A DNA stretch of 64,000 bases from RGIG3178 sp963674495 (GTDB lineage: Bacteria; Bacillota; Clostridia; Christensenellales; QAND01), in the NCBI GenBank assembly GCA_963674495.2, contig CAXXLG010000002.1:372001-436000 (forward strand). The letters run 5' to 3'. The position numbers and the translations under genes are program-made. Each line of letters begins with the position of its first letter. The stretch's first letter is position 1. The notes under the pieces are model-generated. The model searched no databases. It was given only the letters and a program-made list of their open reading frames with translations, and was not told the origin of the DNA. This document shows positions 27,271-36,935 of the stretch, one piece after another.

Positions 27271-28920
27271 TTACATGGCGGGTGCAACATAGGCTTTGAA
27301 GATGATGCCACCGTTACCGATGATGCCAATGGCGCCTAAAACTAATCCTATAGCCAATAGTACCATCGCAGCTTTGTTCATGCTATTGCCCTTTTGAATA
27401 AAGTTGTACGTGAAGAATATGACGCCAAGTGGCAGGAGTCCGGGAGCAACCTTATCCAGAATACCACTTTGCACCAGAGCTGGACTTCCGCTTGTCGGAA
27501 TGTAGATCGGGGTTACGCACTTAACCATATTGGCTGCCAAACCACCGATCATAAACAATCCGAGGACGGATGCTACGGAGATGAATGTATTAACAGCATT
27601 CCCTGACAAAATAGTCAAGGCTGCTCGCGTGCCCAACCTATATCCGGTATAGCTGTAGATATGTCCCTCGGTCAGCACAATGGTAACAATGGTAACCCAC
27701 TGTAATATGGAAGCCAACGGGCTGCCAGATGCCGCTAAGGGAAGAAGTAGTATAGTGACCAACGGTACCATAGTGGCCCAGTCGATCGTATCACCGATTC
27801 CGGCGAACGGACCCATCAAACCAGCCTTGATGCCCGTGATGGCATTGACTTCAATCGGAGCTCCCATTGCGCGCTGCTCTTCCATCGCCAGTACGATACC
27901 ATGGATAACGGATCCCCAAATTCCCTGGGTATTGAAGAACATCAGGTGGCGCTGTAATGCCGCTGAATACTCCTGAGGATCATGACCGTAAAGCTTCTTT
28001 AGTGCCGGTATAAACGCACAACAGAACGCGATCGACTGCAAGCGTGCAAAGCTGTTGCTCTGCTCACAGAACCACCACCAACGTCGAAACATGGTGTAGC
28101 AATCCTTTTTCGTTAAAAGGCGCTTGGTGTCTGCATCCATGGCTGCCCCACCATCTGCGCTCTGATCGACTACTGTGTCTTCCTTCTTTGACGCATCCAA
28201 TATGAGGTAATACAGGAATGCGAAGAACAAGCCAATAAACGCAAGGAACAATCCACCGATGTTTGTATACTCCACCAAGAAGTATCCGGCTAAGAAGAAT
28301 GGAATTAACGTTGGTCGACCGATAACGCGCATCGTCATTGCCATTCCAAGTGCCGGGAGAATGCCGCCAACCGCACTCAACGTATTCACGACCCATTCCG
28401 GCAGGTTCGCCATCAAAGTCCCAACGGCATCCGCACCTAATATCAGCGCCAATGCCATGGGAATAAAGTATAGAACACCTTTCGACAAGAAGCAGAACCA
28501 TGATCCATAGAAAATGATCGAACGGTCTTTCCCCTGTAAGGCAGCCTTATCAGCTAAGCCCGCAGGAACTGCAAACCAGATACGGCGAACGGTATGAACT
28601 TGCGCAAACATCAGCGAGATTGGAACCGCTATCGTTAGTGCCTGCTCCAATGGTAATCCGCCGGAAAGCGTGATGGCACAACCTGCGATGGTCCCTGCAC
28701 ACCTATCCCAAACGACCGTTCCACCGCCACCCGTGAAAGCTAGGAACATCGGTGCAATCGTCGCTGCGATCTTCATGCAGCTTGCCATGTCGCCTAAAAT
28801 CAACCCACACATCATACCTGCAAATAGTGGGCGGTTCCACGGAGGTCCATAACCTAGACTTGAGCTTGCAATCCAGTAGTAAAGTGCCATAAGAACATAT
28901 TGGAATGTACTAATTTCCAT
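27271..28920 (-). CDS. Mannose-family PTS permease, fused IIC and IID
   Basis: A 549-residue membrane protein. Residues about 1-240 form an EIIC (mannose/fructose/sorbose family) with many hydrophobic helices and GGGGTVVWDRCAGTIAG. A polar linker (about 242-265) joins it to an EIID (about 266-549) with FRRWWWFCEQSNSFARLQSI and GIKAGLMGPFAGIGDTIDW, the latter a hallmark of IID. IIC and IID are normally separate genes; the fusion is unusual. GGGGGAGGG is 5 nt before the ATG. A IIB gene lies 298 nt upstream on the same strand. No IIA was found in the window. The sugar is unknown. Confidence 0.88.
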   Translation of the reverse strand: MEISTFQYVLMALYYWIASSSLGYGPPWNRPLFAGMMCGLILGDMASCMKIAATIAPMFLAFTGGGGTVVWDRCAGTIAGCAITLSGGLPLEQALTIAVPISLMFAQVHTVRRIWFAVPAGLADKAALQGKDRSIIFYGSWFCFLSKGVLYFIPMALALILGADAVGTLMANLPEWVVNTLSAVGGILPALGMAMTMRVIGRPTLIPFFLAGYFLVEYTNIGGLFLAFIGLFFAFLYYLILDASKKEDTVVDQSADGGAAMDADTKRLLTKKDCYTMFRRWWWFCEQSNSFARLQSIAFCCAFIPALKKLYGHDPQEYSAALQRHLMFFNTQGIWGSVIHGIVLAMEEQRAMGAPIEVNAITGIKAGLMGPFAGIGDTIDWATMVPLVTILLLPLAASGSPLASILQWVTIVTIVLTEGHIYSYTGYRLGTRAALTILSGNAVNTFISVASVLGLFMIGGLAANMVKCVTPIYIPTSGSPALVQSGILDKVAPGLLPLGVIFFTYNFIQKGNSMNKAAMVLLAIGLVLGAIGIIGNGGIIFKAYVAPAM

Positions 28921-29218
28921 CGTTACCCTCCCCCAAACAGCTTATATATTCCATCTTAAAATGGAATATATTGAATAATAGTACATTGCCCATACCAGCA
29001 TGAACCTCCCTTCCGTGTGGCAACGGTAGTCTCATCATATAGAACACACCAATATTTCATTTATGCTAACCGGTTGAAGGCCTTGTGCCATAGTTTAATA
29101 TCTCATTCTGATGGGCTACGCTAACAATAATGATTTTCATCGCATGTTGTATCCATAAGGCAAACATAACAATTTATAAATATATCCGGAAGAATAAGTC
29201 GGGTCTGCTTTCTTGAAT

Positions 29219-29716
29219 CTACAGTTTTGAAAAATATTTAGACTTGACCGATTGCCAGCTTATTTCAGGTGTGTTTGGCGTAATCTGTAAAACAATTTTG
29301 CAGTCGGCCTTTTCCATTTCGCTCAAAATCTTTGCGTCCGTTTCGCTAAGCGTAATAGGCCCCGCAACGGCCACACGCCCTGGTGCGCCGCCAAGACCGC
29401 CAAGTTGAAGTTTTGTGAATTTAAAACCTTTCTTATAGACCTCTTCCATGGTTTGTATATCCTTCATCAGCACGATGATTGTGCCCTGACCAAACTGGTC
29501 TTTCTGCCATTGTTCAGCAGCCATCTTGGTTGACATCAGATCGAGTTTGATACCCGGAGGTGAAGCCATAATAAAAATTTGCGCCATGAAAGGGTCAGCC
29601 ATGATCTGGTTGTCAATGATGATTACGCGGTTTGCATTCGCATTCCTGATCCACTGTGTTACCACCTGTCCGTGTATCAATCTGCTGTCAATTCTGACCA
29701 ATGCTGGTTGCGCCAT
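29219..29716 (-). CDS. Mannose-family PTS component IIB
   Basis: A 165-residue cytoplasmic phosphocarrier. The active-site His15 lies in the family motif RIDSRLIHGQVVTQW, followed by IIIDNQIMADPF and a GGLGGAPGR loop. The ATG at 29716 has GGGGG about 8 nt upstream and is preferred to the frame start 7 codons earlier. It takes phosphate from a IIA domain and passes it to the sugar through the IIC-IID protein encoded downstream. The divergent aldolase gene at 30277 may handle the product. The IIA partner must be encoded elsewhere. Confidence 0.9.
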   Translation of the reverse strand: MAQPALVRIDSRLIHGQVVTQWIRNANANRVIIIDNQIMADPFMAQIFIMASPPGIKLDLMSTKMAAEQWQKDQFGQGTIIVLMKDIQTMEEVYKKGFKFTKLQLGGLGGAPGRVAVAGPITLSETDAKILSEMEKADCKIVLQITPNTPEISWQSVKSKYFSKL

Positions 29717-29984
29717 GGAAATACCCCCTAACCTCAATATATCGTATGCATAACACGTTTCAAATATCTTGACTACGCCGATAAGACGACCGTTGAAGAA
29801 ATATCATGGTTAAGTTTCTAGCATTTTTAAGCGCTTTTTACTTTTAACGTTAATCAATGACTGCCATTATCTTTGCATGAACGGGCGGATGTTTTCCATA
29901 ATATGGGTATTCATTTGCTGCGTTGTTTAATTATTATGTTTTAACCAAGTATATTTTTATCTGTATTTTGAAGTATTGCCGGGG

Positions 29985-30119
29985 TTATCCTCCCTGCAAT
30001 TCAACAGCAACTCGATATGCTTGGTGCATTGCAACGGCTTCATAAGCTTTCTGAATGTCGCAGCCCGGGAACATTTTGCCTTTGAAAGAGATGCTTCTTG
30101 GCTTTTTTAATACACATAA
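29985..30119 (-). pseudogene. Unrecognised gene fragment in the PTS-aldolase gap
   Basis: A stop-terminated frame without a start reads KPRSISFKGKMFPGCDIQKA then YEAVAMHQAYRVAVELQGG. Its composition looks protein-like (charged, helical), as if it were the C-terminus of a lost enzyme. No family recognised. The remainder of 29717-30276 holds only an AAGCGCTT palindrome near 29829. Confidence 0.25.
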
Positions 30120-30276
30120 CCAAAAATATACTGCTCGCCTGCTGATTTCATCTTTTATACAGATTTTAATATCTGAATATAATATTGCCTATAGCGATAT
30201 ATTGGAGCCGTTGTCGACATAACTTATACATGATAAAATGAAGTGCTTTAGCCCAACCAAAGGAGGATATAGCCGT

Positions 30277-31110
30277 ATGTTGGTTTCCATGAAAGAGATG
30301 TTACAAAAGGCGCGGCGTGAAGGCTACGCAGTCATCGCCCCAAGTATTCATGACAGCGATTCCAACGTCGCAATGGCCATCGAAGCCGCAGAAGAACTGA
30401 AATCCCCCGTTATACTCAACATCGGATACAAGGCTTTTACGGACTTGGAATTTCAAATCCACATCGCCCGCATGCGGGCTGAGCGCGCCAAGGTTCCTGT
30501 TGCCATAAACCAAGATCACGGCGCAACCTATGAGGATTCAATGCGCTGCATCCACTATGGCTATACCTCGGTTATGCCGGATCGGTCTATGCTTTCGTTT
30601 GAAGACAACATCCACGAAGTTGCCCAAATCGTGAAGGTCGCACACGCGTGCGGCGTATCGGTAGAGGCGGAATTGGGGCACGTCGGCATCGGACAACAAT
30701 ATAAAATTGATCGAGATGCCGCGCTTACCGATCCTACGCTTGCAAAGGAGTATGTTGAGCGCACGGGTGTTGACTGCCTAGCAATCGCTATAGGTACAGC
30801 CCATGGCGTGTACAACGGAACGCCTTATCTTGATTTTCCACGCCTAGCTGAAATAATGGCGGTGGTGGATGTCCCTCTGGTTCTCCATGGCGGTTCGGGG
30901 ACAGGCGATGAGAACCTCGCTAAAGCCTGCACGATGGGCATCAGTAAGGTGAACATCGGTACAGCGTGTCGGCACGGTGCGGCAAACATAATGCGCAACG
31001 ATGATAGCAGAAACGATGCGTATGCAAGGCCTTTCAGAACGATTAGTCTAGGGTATAAAACCGTTATTTTACATTACATGAAACTGTTTGGAAGTGTCGG
31101 CAAAGCGTAA
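30277..31110 (+). CDS. Class II fructose/tagatose-bisphosphate aldolase family protein
   Basis: A 277-residue zinc aldolase. Metal and catalytic motifs are NQDHGAT (Asp80, His81), EAELGHVG, IGTAHGVY and LHGGSGTGD, ending with KVNIGTA. It would cleave a ketose bisphosphate to DHAP and an aldehyde. The ATG at 30277 has AAAGGAGG about 10 nt upstream and is better than the in-frame ATG at 30238. In the usual VMIDGS loop this protein has VMPDRS, an oddity near the active site. It is divergent from the PTS IIB gene, suggesting shared sugar use. A terminator follows. Confidence 0.88.
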   Translation: MLVSMKEMLQKARREGYAVIAPSIHDSDSNVAMAIEAAEELKSPVILNIGYKAFTDLEFQIHIARMRAERAKVPVAINQDHGATYEDSMRCIHYGYTSVMPDRSMLSFEDNIHEVAQIVKVAHACGVSVEAELGHVGIGQQYKIDRDAALTDPTLAKEYVERTGVDCLAIAIGTAHGVYNGTPYLDFPRLAEIMAVVDVPLVLHGGSGTGDENLAKACTMGISKVNIGTACRHGAANIMRNDDSRNDAYARPFRTISLGYKTVILHYMKLFGSVGKA

Positions 31111-31136
31111 TGAAGGAATTATAGAAAAGCTTTAAC

Positions 31137-31190
31137 CACAAACCCACCCACAAAACCGCAAGTATTCTTTTGGGGGTGCGTTTGTTTTTC
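31137..31190 (+). terminator. Terminator of the aldolase gene
   Basis: ACAAACCCACCCACAAAA pairs imperfectly with TTTTGGGGGTGCGTTTGT around an 18-nt loop, followed by TTTTTC. The next 250 nt are AT-rich and empty. Confidence 0.7.
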
Positions 31191-31444
31191 CATATCTTCA
31201 CGAATCGGTATTTTTAAGTCATTTTATATTTATTCCCGAGTATAACCAAGTATCGTTTTTTGTTCTAAAATCATTCTATTTCACCCTATCGTACGGCAAA
31301 CTTCTTTGATTGGCCGTGTATGCGTATCTGGAAACCATCAATAATCACCCATCCGTGGATATCGATAATCCGCTCGATTGATCCTGTCAAATATTATTTA
31401 ATTTATAATATATTTTTTAGTAACAATATCCTATAAAACGAATA

Positions 31445-31463
31445 GCCCTATCTCAAGGGCTTC
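31445..31463 (-). terminator. Hairpin of the tRNA-Met-associated type
   Basis: AGCCCT and AGGGCT flank a short loop. The same GAAGCCC/GGGCTTC hairpin stands beside the tRNA-Met sequences at 48.85, 53.94 and 56.02 kb. Confidence 0.5.
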
Positions 31464-31470
31464 TTCGTTT

Positions 31471-31548
31471 CGGCAGCGGTGACTGGACCTGAGCCAGTGA
31501 CGCTTTGGGTATGAACCGAACGTACATTATCGCTGTGCAACGCCGCCA
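31471..31548 (-). pseudogene. Decayed tRNA-Met copy
   Basis: Full length (78 nt) relative to the tRNA-Met at 56050-56126, with shared blocks AGCGGTGACTGGAC, GAGCCAGTGAC, GGGTATGAACCGAA and a terminal GCCGCC. Changes break the acceptor CCA (CCG instead), the T loop and the D arm. It keeps the downstream hairpin seen at other copies. Not expected to be a working tRNA. Confidence 0.75.
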
Positions 31549-31574
31549 GATAACCCGTCTTTATATTAGCAGAA

Positions 31575-33038
31575 CTACTCAAAAACGATGCGACCTTCGA
31601 TTTTTCTGGTCTCATTCGGGTGGTTTCTCAGCCACTCTTCTAAAACTTGATAGGCAGATGTCGCTATAACCCTCGGACTTTCAAGTGCCAGAAGTTCTTT
31701 GTTAGATATATCCAGATATTTTTTAGAATTAATGAAATGATAACCTTGTAATGCAATTGTGTATGTTTGCTCATCACATACGGGCACACCATCTACCGTT
31801 AACGATACGACCTTCTTCTGAGAGTCCGAATAGACAGCACGAACGCTGCTATTAATCTGATAACATTCTCCTTCGCTATTTCTGTTTTCAAGGCGCATAA
31901 TATGAGAAAATATTCTTTTAAGCTGTTTTCCCGTGATCCTATACTTTGTCAAGCTGTCATCATAGGGGAAACATGCTTTAAGCCCACCAAGGGTTACAAT
32001 GGGACCAAGTTTTGAAACCCTTATGGAACCTGATCCAATGAGGATAACATCAGACTCGGCTGCGTATGCCATGGCATCGGTTATCATGTTGCCAAGTGTT
32101 GTTTCTCTCTCCCTTGATGGATGAAATAGTTTCTCGGTAAAGCGTGTAACCAGAGCATTGTATTTTTTATCAACTGCCGCTTTGAAAGTAGAAATAAATC
32201 TCTCCAATTCTTCGTCGGGTTCGGTAAGATCGTCGTTTATCGGAATGAGTTGCCATTTCCATGCAACGATTGCATTGGTGTCATCATCAACTTCAATGTC
32301 AAATCTTCCAATTTGATCTGTCCCTGTGCCCGCCTGGGTAACCAGAATCCCGTTGACTTGCTCCGGTTGTTCCAAGATTGTGTGTGAGTGTCCACCGATA
32401 ATCATATCGACACCCCAATCCGGCTTTAGCATTTTGGCCAACTCCAAATCCGAATCAAATCCTATATGCGTTAGTGCTATCGTCAGATCAATATCGTTAT
32501 TCTTATAGGAATTGCAGATTTTTCCAATCTCTTCTGCTGCATTTTCAAGAGAAATAAACGTGCCGATCATTTTATCAAGAGAAAGCGCATCCAGCACCTT
32601 TTCGGTAATGATTCCGGTAAAAAGAATGTCGAATCCTGCTTTGTTAATAATAGCGTACGGATTCATGAGTCTTTTTCCATATGTTTTAATATACAGGTTC
32701 GCATTGACAATCGGGAAGTTAGCCATTTTTTCCAAGAACAAAAGATGGGGAAGGCCATAATCCAGCTCATGATTGCCCAAGGTTACAACATCAGGCGATA
32801 AATAGTTCATGATTTCGATTGTGGAAATGCCCTTATACTCCGAATCAATCAGGGAACCCTGTACCATATCACCGGATATTACATAAATTACGTTCTCTTC
32901 TTGTGCTCTGACTTTGTTCAGATAGCCCGAAAGCAGGGAAAGTCCTCCAATCAACTGTCCATTGCCTTCTTTCACTTCCGCCAGAAAATCTCCATGCATG
33001 TCATTGGAATGCAAAATCGTGATTTTTTTAGTATTCAT
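31575..33038 (-). CDS. 5'-nucleotidase / 2',3'-cyclic phosphodiesterase family protein
   Basis: A 487-residue UshA-type protein. The N-terminal metallophosphatase domain shows its metal motifs in order: LHSNDMHGDF (Asp13, His15), VISGDMVQG, TLGNHELDYG, LTHIGFDSD and GGHSHTIL. The C-terminal 5'-nucleotidase domain (about 300-487) includes the substrate-binding region ending ALQGYHFINS. There is no signal peptide or anchor, so unlike UshA it should be cytoplasmic, as in YunD-like proteins. GGGAG lies 6 nt before the ATG. The exact nucleotide substrate is unknown. Intact and monocistronic. Confidence 0.88.
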   Translation of the reverse strand: MNTKKITILHSNDMHGDFLAEVKEGNGQLIGGLSLLSGYLNKVRAQEENVIYVISGDMVQGSLIDSEYKGISTIEIMNYLSPDVVTLGNHELDYGLPHLLFLEKMANFPIVNANLYIKTYGKRLMNPYAIINKAGFDILFTGIITEKVLDALSLDKMIGTFISLENAAEEIGKICNSYKNNDIDLTIALTHIGFDSDLELAKMLKPDWGVDMIIGGHSHTILEQPEQVNGILVTQAGTGTDQIGRFDIEVDDDTNAIVAWKWQLIPINDDLTEPDEELERFISTFKAAVDKKYNALVTRFTEKLFHPSRERETTLGNMITDAMAYAAESDVILIGSGSIRVSKLGPIVTLGGLKACFPYDDSLTKYRITGKQLKRIFSHIMRLENRNSEGECYQINSSVRAVYSDSQKKVVSLTVDGVPVCDEQTYTIALQGYHFINSKKYLDISNKELLALESPRVIATSAYQVLEEWLRNHPNETRKIEGRIVFE

Positions 33039-33453
33039 GTTAAACTCCCTATATTTACCATTAAAACTAATTCAAATGAAATGTTTGATCTGCCCCCAAG
33101 ATGCATATCATTTTTTAAGAATTAGTCAGGTCTCTCATGCTCTGGAGAAACCCATCTGCTAAGGCAGTTGTCTGTAGCCCAAGGCACCATGGAATCCAAC
33201 TATATCATGGTAATCAACCCAGTGCCCGGTGCCCACTTCTATTTTAACTATTGTATCAAATGTATTAAACAATTCAAAATTCAGAGGCTTAGAGCGTTCA
33301 TAAAAATCGCCGGATTTCGGCTGATAATCTGAGAATTGGCCAAACATTTATCAAGATTAACTGTTTACTTATTGGAAATGTAATAAACTCATTACAATAA
33401 AACTATCCATCTAGATACTTTTATAAATTCCTATTGGATGTGCAGGGTGCCGC

Positions 33454-33473
33454 TACAAAGTCATTTGACTTTG
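33454..33473. repeat. Short perfect palindrome of the CACAAAGTC family
   Basis: ACAAAGTCAT and its near-perfect complement TGACTTTGT form a 9-bp stem, followed by GGAGAATAAGAAGAGC. Similar sequence (CCCACAAAGTCC...TTTTGTGGGGATAAGGAGGAGC) sits at 48982-49025 and, decayed, near 22957. The rest of the 33039-33543 gap shows no supported gene. Confidence 0.45.
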
Positions 33474-33543
33474 TGGAGAATAAGAAGAGCCATGGGCTTT
33501 GACAAACCTGATCAAATATTGCTGATTCTAGCAGTATCCATCA

Positions 33544-34392
33544 TCAGTCAGCTTTCTTTACAGAAAACGAAATTGAGTACGGAATTTCAACTTTTTCCAC
33601 GCCATACGCCCCTCCTTGAATAATCACCGCTTCCACCGTCCCCTGAATCATCAGTAAACCGTCCGTGTCTCTAGATATATTCGCATTTATCTGACATTCA
33701 AAGTTCAAATCGTTGCATTCTGCGTGCAGTTCACCATTTACCAATGTGACATCTAAGAGCGTGGCCGCAAGGCCTCTCCACGCGACACCTTTGGCCAATA
33801 GTTCATACCCAACATCGTTATCCTGATCAATTCCAAAATAAAAAGTGTTGTCAATATTGAGCATGCTGTTATACAACGCGGCTTCCTCGCTGGATAGCAC
33901 TTCCCAATTCCACTCATATTTTTCAATATTTTTCAGTTGATAGAGTCTCCCAGTACCTCTCCATTCGCCCTGCAAATCTTCTAAAGCCATATCCTTAATA
34001 GGTATACCACTTCCTTCCCCTTCGGGTGGTGTTTGCATTTGCGTAGGCATTGACTGGGAGCCTTGTTGACTTGTTTGCCCCTGCGGCAGCTGCTTATTGC
34101 CGCCGATCACACCCGTTATAAACAGTGTTCCAACTACGACCACGGTCAGTATCACACCCCCAAAAATACCAAAGAGCCAACTGGGCGTACTTTTCGGCGG
34201 CGGCGGATAATACCCTCTTGGCTGTGGCGCACTTATCGGTGCGCCACATGTTCGGCAAGAGCCCCCCGCATCTATCATCGGTGCACCGCAGTTCTCACAA
34301 TATTTTTTCCTTCTGCTAGGTGCGCCACAGTTTTGGCAATAGCTCTCTGCTTCTGTCATCGGCGCGCCGCAGTTCTCACAATATTTGCTCAT
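33544..34392 (-). CDS. Zinc-ribbon membrane protein
   Basis: A 282-residue protein beginning with two zinc-ribbon units built from CENCGAP and CQNCGAP/CRTCGAP pairs. A Pro-rich linker and one TM helix (about 73-98, WLFGIFGGVILTVVVVGTLF) follow. A Gln/Ser-rich stalk then leads to an extracytoplasmic beta-rich domain (about 140-282) containing QGEWRGTGRLYQLK. The ATG at 34392 has GGAGGG 6 nt upstream and overrides a longer frame. A second zinc-ribbon membrane protein lies at 53013. The function is unknown; the outer domain may bind a ligand. Confidence 0.75.
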   Translation of the reverse strand: MSKYCENCGAPMTEAESYCQNCGAPSRRKKYCENCGAPMIDAGGSCRTCGAPISAPQPRGYYPPPPKSTPSWLFGIFGGVILTVVVVGTLFITGVIGGNKQLPQGQTSQQGSQSMPTQMQTPPEGEGSGIPIKDMALEDLQGEWRGTGRLYQLKNIEKYEWNWEVLSSEEAALYNSMLNIDNTFYFGIDQDNDVGYELLAKGVAWRGLAATLLDVTLVNGELHAECNDLNFECQINANISRDTDGLLMIQGTVEAVIIQGGAYGVEKVEIPYSISFSVKKAD

Positions 34393-34928
34393 TGTATACC
34401 CTCCAAATATCACAATTAATAATTCTACCGCAAGGCCCGAATCCCGTTTGACAGTGTATTTAAAACATGTATTTACATAAATATATAATACAATGGTGCT
34501 TTGTTTCACTTTTGTAAAAACACTGCCCCTGTTCCCTTCTGCAAATCTATACATTTGTACCCGCAGTATGTCACCACCGCATCCTTTTGTTTTGCATTAC
34601 AACGGGCGTGCTTCTTTGCGCCTTCAGAGGGTTATCAATTGTGGCACAACAATATATATCCAAATTGTATAAATATATTATAGCATATTGTAGCGATTTT
34701 TTAGGTAGCATTGGTCAGCTCTCAAAACATGTACCAATTCTTAAGTTTGAGTCGAATCTATTAGGCAGCGTCGAGGAAGCAGGGAGGAAATACAAAGACT
34801 ACTAGTTAATGCGGAGAATAATTGAAAATTTTTATAAGACTAAGATATTCTCATGGAAGAGCCAAAAAATAATTGTACTTGGATAAGGCCTTAGTGACCT
34901 TACCCCAACAAAGTATCCAGTTTTTAAA

Positions 34929-35747
34929 TTAGGATCCGACAGCCATTTTGGACATTGCACTTGGTAAATATGACTGCGGCACAGGACTTCCATAGCCCAA
35001 TGAGCTGTGCGGTCTTACCGTGTTGTAGTGCTTACGCCATTGTTCTATGATCACCTGTGCTTCCTTGATTGTATAAAATATTTCTCCGTTGAGCAATTCA
35101 TCCCGCATTCTGCCGTTGAAGGATTCCACATACCCATTCTCCCACGGACTTCCTGGCTCTATGAATGTCGGTTTTGTTCCAAACCTATTCAGGAATTCCT
35201 GTACCCTTTGTGCAATGAACTCACTGCCGTTATCCGATCGCAAATATTCCGGCATACCTCGTTGTATGAACAGCTCTACCAGGCATTCCTTCACCTCATT
35301 GGATCTTATTCTCCGTGCAACAAACACCATCAGACATTCTCGGGTATGCTCGTCAATGATGTTCAATATCCTGAATCGCTTTCCGTCATGCGTTTTATCT
35401 TCCACCATGTCATAACTCCATACATGATTGGGATATTCAGCCCGAAGCCGGATACAGGAACCGTCGTTTGCCCATAACCGGGCTCTCTTAGTCTGTTTCT
35501 TGGGCACTTTCAGCCCTTGTTGCCTCCATATTCTTTCTACACGCTTGTGGTTAATCTTAAGGCCTTCTCGTCTCAACAATGCCGTAATACGCAGGGTACC
35601 GTATCTCCCGTACTGTGCTGCCAGCTCTTGTATTCGATGTGTTAAGACATCTTCATCCGGCAATCGAATGACTGCATATCTCTGGGTTCTTCTGCTTTGC
35701 CCAATAGCCCGGCAAGCTCGCCTTTCGGATATCTGATACGTATCCAT
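34929..35747 (-). CDS. IS3-family transposase OrfB (DDE integrase core)
   Basis: A 272-residue catalytic part of an IS3 transposase. HTH_21-like segment (RIWRQQGLKVPKKQTKR) then the rve core. The DDE residues are Asp in WSYDMVEDKT, Asp in YLRSDNGSEFIA and Glu in GSPWENGYVESFNG. The frame is -1 relative to orfA and extends upstream past 35747 (SPDKRRYFVKAA), so the functional protein is probably an OrfAB fusion made by frameshifting. The ATG at 35747 is only the first Met. No lesions seen. Confidence 0.9.
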   Translation of the reverse strand: MDTYQISERRACRAIGQSRRTQRYAVIRLPDEDVLTHRIQELAAQYGRYGTLRITALLRREGLKINHKRVERIWRQQGLKVPKKQTKRARLWANDGSCIRLRAEYPNHVWSYDMVEDKTHDGKRFRILNIIDEHTRECLMVFVARRIRSNEVKECLVELFIQRGMPEYLRSDNGSEFIAQRVQEFLNRFGTKPTFIEPGSPWENGYVESFNGRMRDELLNGEIFYTIKEAQVIIEQWRKHYNTVRPHSSLGYGSPVPQSYLPSAMSKMAVGS

Positions 35748-35782
35748 TGCGGCTTTGACGAAATATCTTCGCTTGTCCGGGC

Positions 35783-36061
35783 TTACAAGTTTCCCGAGGA
35801 TATATCCTTGAGTATCGCTATGTCCAACGCCTGATCAGCCACCAGCTTCTTCAATCGGCCGTTTTCCTTTTCCAGTTCTCTCAGTCGCTTTGCCTGGTTT
35901 ACCTGCATGCCGCCATATTCTTTTCGCCATCGGTAATATGTCTGTTCAGTTACCCCAATGTGCCGTACCGCATGCGCTACCGTCTGCCCTTGACTTAACA
36001 GAATTTCCACTTCTCTCAGCATGTTGATGATCTGTTCTGCCGTATACCTTTTACGTCCCAT
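35783..36061 (-). CDS. IS3-family transposase OrfA (HTH)
   Basis: A 92-residue helix-turn-helix protein: KRYTAEQIINMLREVEILLS, TEQTYYRWRKEYGGM, then a leucine-zipper-like RLRELEKENGRLKKLVAD. It binds the IS ends. AGGGGAAAGG stands directly before the ATG. It ends just before the -1 frame of OrfB. Confidence 0.9.
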   Translation of the reverse strand: MGRKRYTAEQIINMLREVEILLSQGQTVAHAVRHIGVTEQTYYRWRKEYGGMQVNQAKRLRELEKENGRLKKLVADQALDIAILKDISSGNL

Positions 36062-36202
36062 GACCTTTCCCCTCGCTTTGTTTTATTGTACCCACAATGG
36101 CTGTTTCCTGTAAATTCCTAACTTATTATTTGGGTACATTTTCGGGGGAAAGGTCATTACGCCCTCGAATTTCAGTATTCCTCACAGGAGATTATCCCTT
36201 TC

Positions 36203-36841
36203 CTATTTCGGTTTCTGTTGAATTACTGCTGCTTTTTTGCCCAACTCAAGCTCTATTTTTTGTATCAGTTCCTCATCCCTCAGTCTTTTCTTTGGTTCTT
36301 CCAGGTTAAGGATTATATCATCAACCGTCTGACTCATGAGTTCGAAATATTCTTTCTTATCAATCAAATAATAAACGAACTCCCTGTCTGCCATGCCCCG
36401 ATCTTCAACATATTCCCGATAGCTGATCCACCGATAGTCATCAATCGTTTTACAAATCCCAGCCTTAACGAAATTCTGATGAATGTATCTCAGCACCGTT
36501 ATAAAATATCCGTCATCCTCAACGGGTTCACTTTTATACCTGTCCTGAAACAAATGTCCACTACGGTTATATTTTCAATTATACCAATACACATAGCTTG
36601 TTCCAATTCGCTTGAATATTTTGCCAAGTTCTTCCTTTTCTTCTTTGGTCAATAAATGAAGATGATTACCCATCAGGCAATATCCATATATTTGAAACCC
36701 GCTTTTTCTTTTGCATGTTTCAAGAGCCGGAAGTATCTTTTCGTTATCTTCTTCGTCATGGAAAATTGTCTGCCTGTTGATTCTCCTTAAAAATACATGG
36801 TACATTCCTGTCGAACTCTTTCTTCTGGCCGTTCTGGACAT
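36203..36841 (-). pseudogene. REP-associated tyrosine transposase (RAYT) with one in-frame stop
   Basis: The frame opens MSRTARRKSSTGMYHVFLRR and includes the HUH motif GNHLHLL. It runs to VYWYN, meets TGA at 36575-36577, and continues in the same frame as KYNRSGHLFQDRYKSEPVED with the catalytic-Tyr segment YIHQNFVKAGI. Removing the single stop gives a full-length about 212-residue Y1/IS200-like RAYT. These enzymes act on REP-type palindromes; a perfect palindrome lies just upstream at 36936. A CGA- or AGA-to-TGA change is the simplest explanation. The C-terminal half could still be translated separately. Confidence 0.85.
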
Positions 36842-36935
36842 GAACAACACCTAGCGGGTATTCTTTCATCTCTATAAATAAGAAGCAAGCAGAAGAACCG
36901 TCCCCTCGCTCGTCCCTTGCTTGCCTATTGAAAAT

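Larger units (their letters stand above)
34895..36156 (-). mobile_element. IS3-family insertion sequence
   Basis: About 1262 bp with imperfect terminal inverted repeats. The left end reads TGACCTTACCCCAACAAAGT and the right end, read inward, TGACCTTTCCCCCGAAAATG. It carries orfA and orfB in the usual -1 relation. No clean 3-4 bp target duplication is visible (TTAG on the left, TTAC on the right), so the exact ends could be off by a base or the flanks may have changed. Both orfs look intact. Confidence 0.85.

Noticed and set aside
33159..33347. 62-residue minus-strand frame containing NTFDTIVKIEVG
   Set aside because: Briefly suggested the start of an ApbE-like protein, but there is no ribosome site and no continuation in any frame.
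34889..36160. Target-site duplication around the IS3 element
   Set aside because: The flanks TTAG and TTAC share only TTA at different offsets to the repeat ends, so no exact duplication can be claimed.
36575..36577. Selenocysteine at the in-frame TGA of the RAYT gene
   Set aside because: RAYT proteins have no Cys/Sec at this place and no SECIS-like hairpin was noticed right after the TGA; a nonsense mutation is simpler.
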